A stretch of DNA of 8,047 nt, taken from NCBI GenBank assembly GCA_903879775.1, contig CAIRMY010000292.1:1-8047 (forward strand), in the 5' to 3' direction. This DNA comes from an uncultured Bacteroidota bacterium. GTDB lineage: Bacteria; Bacteroidota; Bacteroidia; NS11-12g; UBA955. The notes under the pieces were generated by a model. That model ran no database searches and was not told the DNA's origin. It saw only the letters and a program-made list of their open reading frames with translations. Below, one piece after another: positions 5,185-8,047 of the stretch (position 1 is the first letter of the stretch; each line of letters begins with the position of its first letter). The position numbers and the translations under genes were made by a program.

Positions 5185-5567
5185 AGTTTAGGGTTTAGGG
5201 TTTAGTGTTGTCGCGGAAACCCTAAACGTTAAACACTAAACTCTCAAAGACAACATTAAACGCTAAACATTAAATTTAAAGTTTAGAGTTTAAAGTTTAG
5301 AGTTGTATTGGATAATTTAAGATCGTTTATAATTCAATTTTAACCTTAAACGCTAAACGTTAAACACTAAACACTCAAAGACAACATTAAACGCTAAACA
5401 TTAAATTTAAAGTTTAGAGTTTAAAGTTTAGAGTTGTATTGGATAATTTAAGATCGTTTATAATTCAATTTTAACCCTAAGCGCTAAACATTAAACACTA
5501 AACTCTCAAAGACAACATTAAACTCTCAAAGACAACATTAAACGCTAAACATTAAACATTAAATTTT
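5182..5567. repeat. Heptamer hairpin plus 131-bp tandem repeat between convergent genes
   Basis: A first hairpin at 5183-5247 has left arm units TTTAGAG, TTTAGGG x2, TTTAGTG, loop GTTGTCGCGGAAAC (5207-5220) and right arm CCTAAAC, GTTAAAC, ACTAAAC. A 131-bp unit then starts at 5223, 5354 and 5485, the third copy being incomplete. It contains CTCTCAAAGACAACATTAAA, right-arm units, left-arm units TTTAGAG/TTTAAAG and a single-copy spacer with GGATAATTTAAGATCG. The first two copies differ at only a few bases. In copy three a 20-bp segment is exactly doubled (5501-5520 and 5521-5540). The array provides the stop codons of both flanking genes. As the only DNA between two converging genes it is a plausible bidirectional terminator. 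No gene is seen in these 381 bases. Confidence 0.9.
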
Positions 5568-6552
5568 AGGGTAGAACCTTTCTAAAACGCTTAGAACCTA
5601 ATAAATTAACATGACTCACATCGCCGAAATGGGTTTGGCTTAGCACCAACATAGACGTGTCGACGTGAAGTTGGGGGTAACGGCTTTTGATGGATTTGAT
5701 GTGGTTTTTATAGGCCGAAATGTAATGCGGTTTCGAATATTTGTAGGTGGTTTCGCTCATCGGTGGCGACACCAAATAACACGTTATTTGATTGTTGTTG
5801 ATGAGTTTTGCCATTTCATTGAAATAGTGATTGATGACAGGACTTGCCACAAATGAATCTTCGCGGGCTTCCTCAGCGGCTCCAAAGGCCCAAATGCCGC
5901 GACCGAAAAACACATGTCCTCGGTACTGATCTAGTTCCTTTTTCACCTCTTTTTCGAACTTCGACACCTTTGCATTGAGCTGATAATTGCTCAACATTGT
6001 GCTTCTGTAAGCGAACGGAAAATGCATCCATCGGAGGTATCGTTCTGCTCGGGAAAAAGTACCTTCATTGGATAATTTTTTATGTTCGATAGAAGCATTA
6101 AAAAGCGCTTCATTGGCATTAAGTTCTTGAATATCTGTGCGTTCTAAAAGGTTAAAAACAACCGTTCGATTGAGAAGGTTTCCAGAAGTTTGCTCGTAAT
6201 GCACGGGCGAATAGCACAAAATGAGGGTATCGATTCGATTGGTTTTAAGTAGGGTTTTAAGTGTTACATATCCCTCAAAAAAACTAGAGCCGCCCAACGA
6301 AAAATTAGCGTAATTTTTTGACAATTCTAAAGGATTGATGGCCGCCATTGCACGGCTATCGCCAAGAATTGCATTGATATGTTGGTTTTTGGTATTCTTG
6401 ATTCTTTCAACTTGTTTGTTCCACATCAAATATTCCACGCGACTACTCAAAAACACCTCCGGATAAAGCTTCAACAACGCAGAAATTCCAGCACCCAAGA
6501 TCAGGGTAAGCAGCAGAATGAAGGTGGTTGCTTTTCGAAGAAAGAGTATCAC
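5566..6552 (-). CDS. Membrane-anchored SGNH/GDSL-like hydrolase-fold protein, possible polysaccharide acyl-transfer role
   Basis: 328 residues. One N-terminal hydrophobic helix (FILLLTLILGAGISALL, residues 11-27) suggests a signal anchor with the rest outside the cytoplasmic membrane. The SGNH-type blocks can be seen: ILGDSRAMAAINP (62-74, GDS with S66), NFSLGGSS (83-90, conserved N and G) and DVSHVNLLG (311-319, DxxH with D311 and H314). This arrangement resembles DltD/AlgX/DUF1574-like proteins that work with MBOAT acyltransferases on cell-surface polymers, but no MBOAT gene is next to it and that role is inference. Start: GTG at 6552, since a stop lies four codons upstream in frame. The stop TAA (5568-5566) is formed by a heptamer repeat only 14 residues after the catalytic His, so a few terminal residues may be lost. 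It lies downstream of purQ on the same strand, separated by repeats. Confidence 0.72.
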   Translation of the reverse strand: MILFLRKATTFILLLTLILGAGISALLKLYPEVFLSSRVEYLMWNKQVERIKNTKNQHINAILGDSRAMAAINPLELSKNYANFSLGGSSFFEGYVTLKTLLKTNRIDTLILCYSPVHYEQTSGNLLNRTVVFNLLERTDIQELNANEALFNASIEHKKLSNEGTFSRAERYLRWMHFPFAYRSTMLSNYQLNAKVSKFEKEVKKELDQYRGHVFFGRGIWAFGAAEEAREDSFVASPVINHYFNEMAKLINNNQITCYLVSPPMSETTYKYSKPHYISAYKNHIKSIKSRYPQLHVDTSMLVLSQTHFGDVSHVNLLGSKRFRKVLP

Positions 6553-6557
6553 GGGAT

Positions 6558-6698
6558 AAATTTAGGGTTTAAAGTTTAGTGTTTAGCGTTAGGGTTTAGT
6601 GTTTCCGCGACAACAATAAACTTTAAACGTTCAACTCTAAATTTTAGCGTTTAGGGTTTCCGCGACAACATTAAACTCTAAACATTAAACGTTAAACT
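6558..6698. repeat. Two heptamer hairpins in tandem between purQ and the SGNH gene
   Basis: The first left arm 6558-6600 (AAATTTAGGG, TTTAAAG, TTTAGTG, TTTAGCG, TTAGGG, TTTAGTG) is followed by GTTTCCGCGACAAC (6601-6614) and right-type units to about 6637. A second, shorter hairpin starts at AAATTTTAGCG (6639), with the same loop motif at 6656-6669 and right arm 6670-6698. The loop motif is the reverse complement of the one at 5207-5220. The right end overlaps the last codons of purQ, whose SLTFNV ending is written in repeat units. Confidence 0.85.
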
Positions 6699-7364
6699 TT
6701 GAAAAACCAATTTGCCATCGGCATTCAACAAATAATCTGCCGCGCAGCGTTCTGGGTGGGGCATCATGCCGAAGACATTTCTGCCTGCATTTGTGATACC
6801 AGCGATATTGTTTAGGGATCCGTTAGGATTGGATTCTGGGGTTAAATTTCCCTCAGCATCGCAATAGCGGAAAATGACTTGGTTGTTCGCTTCAATTTCA
6901 GCGAGGGTAGTATCATCGCAATAAAAACGACCTTCACCGTGAGCAATTGGCACTTCAATGACTTGATTGTCAGACAATTTGTTTGTCACCTGAGAATTTT
7001 TTGTTCCTGGAGTTAGGAACACATTTTTGCAATTAAATTTAATGTTGGTATTTCTAAGAAGGGCACCTGGAAGGAGTCCGCTTTCTGTCAAAATTTGAAA
7101 TCCGTTGCAAATTCCCATCACGAATCCACCGTTGGCAGCGTGCTGAGAAACGGCGTCCATAATCGGACTTAATTTTGCAATGGCACCAGAGCGAAGGTAA
7201 TCGCCATAACTGAATCCACCAGGAATAAAAATGTGCGTACAGCCTAGTAAATCGTTCGATTTATGCCAAAGTTTTTCAACGGGCTCGCTCGAATAATTCG
7301 ACAAAACATCAATTAAATCTTGGTCACAGTTAGAACCTGGAAAAATTACCACTCCGAATTTCAT
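6678..7364 (-). CDS. purQ: Phosphoribosylformylglycinamidine synthase, glutaminase subunit PurQ
   Basis: 228 residues, normal for PurQ, a class I glutamine amidotransferase. It releases ammonia from glutamine for conversion of FGAR to FGAM by PurL in purine synthesis, in the cytosol and in complex with PurL and PurS. The N-terminus VVIFPGSNCDQD (5-16) is diagnostic for PurQ. The catalytic triad is visible: C86 in GICNGFQ, H203 and E205 in MMPHPER. The glycine-rich oxyanion segment is PGGFSYGDYLRSGAIA (48-63), and HGEGRF (142-147) is also conserved. PurL and PurS are not in the window. The ATG at 7364 follows a TATATTTG box by four bases. The last six residues are encoded by heptamer repeats and the stop TAG belongs to one, so the terminus may have been rewritten. 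The core is intact and should be functional. Confidence 0.96.
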   Translation of the reverse strand: MKFGVVIFPGSNCDQDLIDVLSNYSSEPVEKLWHKSNDLLGCTHIFIPGGFSYGDYLRSGAIAKLSPIMDAVSQHAANGGFVMGICNGFQILTESGLLPGALLRNTNIKFNCKNVFLTPGTKNSQVTNKLSDNQVIEVPIAHGEGRFYCDDTTLAEIEANNQVIFRYCDAEGNLTPESNPNGSLNNIAGITNAGRNVFGMMPHPERCAADYLLNADGKLVFQSLTFNV

Positions 7365-7368
7365 GGTG

Positions 7369-7376
7369 CAAATATA
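7369..7376 (-). promoter_or_regulatory. Predicted -7 box of purQ
   Basis: TATATTTG on the minus strand (7376-7369) is a good TAnnTTTG match and ends four bases before the ATG at 7364, so the transcript is predicted to be leaderless or nearly so. The -33 place lies in heptamer repeats and has no TTG. No purine-repressor type site was recognised. Confidence 0.5.
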
Positions 7377-7378
7377 CG

Positions 7379-7466
7379 AAAATTTAGAGTTTAGAGTTTA
7401 GAGTTTAGGGTTTAGAGTTTACATTTGCTACAACAACCCTAAACATTAAACCCTAAACGTTAAAGC
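7379..7466. repeat. Heptamer hairpin element between divergent purQ and aroQ
   Basis: The left arm 7379-7420 starts AAATTTAGAG and has five further units (TTTAGAG, TTTAGGG). The loop 7421-7432 holds the predicted aroQ promoter. The right arm 7431-7465 is CAACAACCCTAAAC, ATTAAAC, CCTAAAC, GTTAAAG. Because both genes are transcribed away from it, it cannot be a terminator for either, which argues against termination as the only role of these elements. Confidence 0.8.
7420..7427 (+). promoter_or_regulatory. Predicted -7 box of aroQ, in a hairpin loop
   Basis: TACATTTG matches TAnnTTTG and sits at the end of the left arm, 50 bases before the ATG at 7478. A transcript from it would contain only the right arm of the hairpin in its leader. 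No -33 TTG is visible within the repeats. Confidence 0.4.
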
Positions 7467-7477
7467 CAAAATATCAA

Positions 7478-7894
7478 ATGCAAATTTTAATCCTCAATGG
7501 TCCCAATTTGAATTGGTTAGGTAAAAGAGAACCAAATATTTATGGCTCAGAGAGTTTCGAGGAGATTTTGAGTGAGCTGAAGTTGGAGTTTCAACACATT
7601 GACATACAATACATTCAGTCGAACATTGAAGGCGAATTGATCAATCATTTGCAATGGGCTGAGGAGAACAACAACATTCAAGGCGTTATTTTCAATGCCG
7701 GGGGATATACCCACACAAGCATTGCACTCGCCGACACCCTCAAGTCGATGCAAAAACCTGTCATTCTCGTTCACATGAGCAACATTTATGCCCGCGAACC
7801 TGAGCGCCACACAGATTTACTGTTGGCCAACGCCACCGGCTGCGTGTTAGGGTTTGGGAAGAAGAGTTACAGGATTGCGCTAAGCGCCATTTAA
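7478..7894 (+). CDS. aroQ: Type II 3-dehydroquinate dehydratase
   Basis: 138 residues, slightly short of the usual 140-150. The enzyme converts 3-dehydroquinate to 3-dehydroshikimate, step three of the shikimate pathway, as a cytosolic dodecamer. The family signature is complete: LNGPNLNWLGKREPNIYG (6-23) with N10 or N12, R17 and the catalytic Y22; FNAGGYTHTSIAL (72-84) with N73 and H79 for substrate binding; and VHMSNIYAREPER (98-110) with the general acid H99 and S101. The second His of the usual NVHARE is a Tyr (Y104), a change outside the catalytic set. The C-terminus YRIALSAI is normal, and the stop lies at the edge of the next heptamer array. It is divergent from purQ with no other aromatic-pathway gene nearby. 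Confidence 0.96.
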   Translation: MQILILNGPNLNWLGKREPNIYGSESFEEILSELKLEFQHIDIQYIQSNIEGELINHLQWAEENNNIQGVIFNAGGYTHTSIALADTLKSMQKPVILVHMSNIYAREPERHTDLLLANATGCVLGFGKKSYRIALSAI

Positions 7895-8047
7895 ATTTAA
7901 TGTTTAAAGTTTAGTGTTTAAAGTTAACTTTTAGAAACAACCTTAAACAATAAACATTCAACTCTAAACCACCCTCATAGTTTACCGTTTACGTTTAATT
8001 TCCGAAACAACCTTAAACACTAAACATTAAACTTTAAACTTTAAACA
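7892..8047. repeat. Heptamer arrays downstream of aroQ, continuing past the window
   Basis: The left arm 7892-7937 starts AAATTTAATG and has TTTAAAG, TTTAGTG, TTTAAAG. A short loop with GAAACAACC follows, then right-type units 7944-7970 (CTTAAAC, AATAAAC, ATTCAAC, TCTAAAC). A more degraded second pair follows at 7979-8047, with loop TTTCCGAAACAACC (7998-8011), a variant of the GTTTCCGCGACAAC motif, and right units to the edge. No gene is seen. It may end the aroQ transcript. Confidence 0.75.

Noticed and set aside
5223..5567. CRISPR array
   Set aside because: The 131-bp spacing consists of repeated spacer and repeat alike, units are 7 bp, and no unique spacers or cas genes are present.
5182..5567. 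Origin of replication or attachment site
   Set aside because: No DnaA boxes, replication genes, integrase or tRNA are nearby, and the same repeats occur in other gaps.

Overview
The window looks like chromosomal DNA of a member of the Bacteroidota, probably a flavobacterium-like lineage (inference). Several start codons are preceded by the Bacteroidota -7 box TAnnTTTG, no gene has a clear Shine-Dalgarno sequence, and the gene families fit (stand-alone B12-binding mutase subunit, four-helix-bundle S23 protein, Res-Xre pair, DUF433, separate PurQ). No rRNA, tRNA, CRISPR array, transposase or integrase was seen.

Layout from left to right. A minus-strand membrane protein runs off the left edge (1-322). 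A 369-base gap follows, holding an octamer inverted repeat. Next, on the minus strand, come an enoyl-CoA hydratase-family gene (692-1462) and a four-helix-bundle gene (1677-2069). The plus strand then carries a B12-binding acyl-CoA mutase small subunit (2245-2652), a Res-Xre toxin-antitoxin operon (2769-3745), a short chimeric DUF433 gene or remnant (3918-4100) and an extended SDR NAD-dependent epimerase/reductase (4198-5184). Convergent to the last is a membrane-anchored SGNH-like protein (5566-6552), with purQ (6678-7364) upstream of it on the same strand. purQ is divergent from aroQ (7478-7894).

The genes do not form one pathway. They are mostly single housekeeping or accessory genes, each separated by unusual repetitive DNA. 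The only tight operon is antitoxin-toxin, where stop and start overlap as TAATG.

The striking feature is the DNA between genes. Nearly every gap is filled with degenerate 7-bp repeats, TTTAGNG on the left and CNCTAAA on the right, which form long imperfect hairpins, often with GTTG...CAAC at the top. They occur between co-oriented, convergent and divergent genes, supply many of the stop codons, contain or abut several predicted promoters, and have been locally amplified (a 131-bp tandem repeat at 5223-5567). A second family with an 8-bp unit, NTTATAGG/CCTATAAN, occupies the gaps at 323-691 and 3746-3917. One heptamer hairpin exists in two copies that also share 35 bp of coding sequence: the end of the B12 gene has been copied onto the end of the DUF433 gene, giving that protein a foreign C-terminus. 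The repeats therefore look like an active source of gene-end remodelling, and they are the best candidate here for something undescribed.
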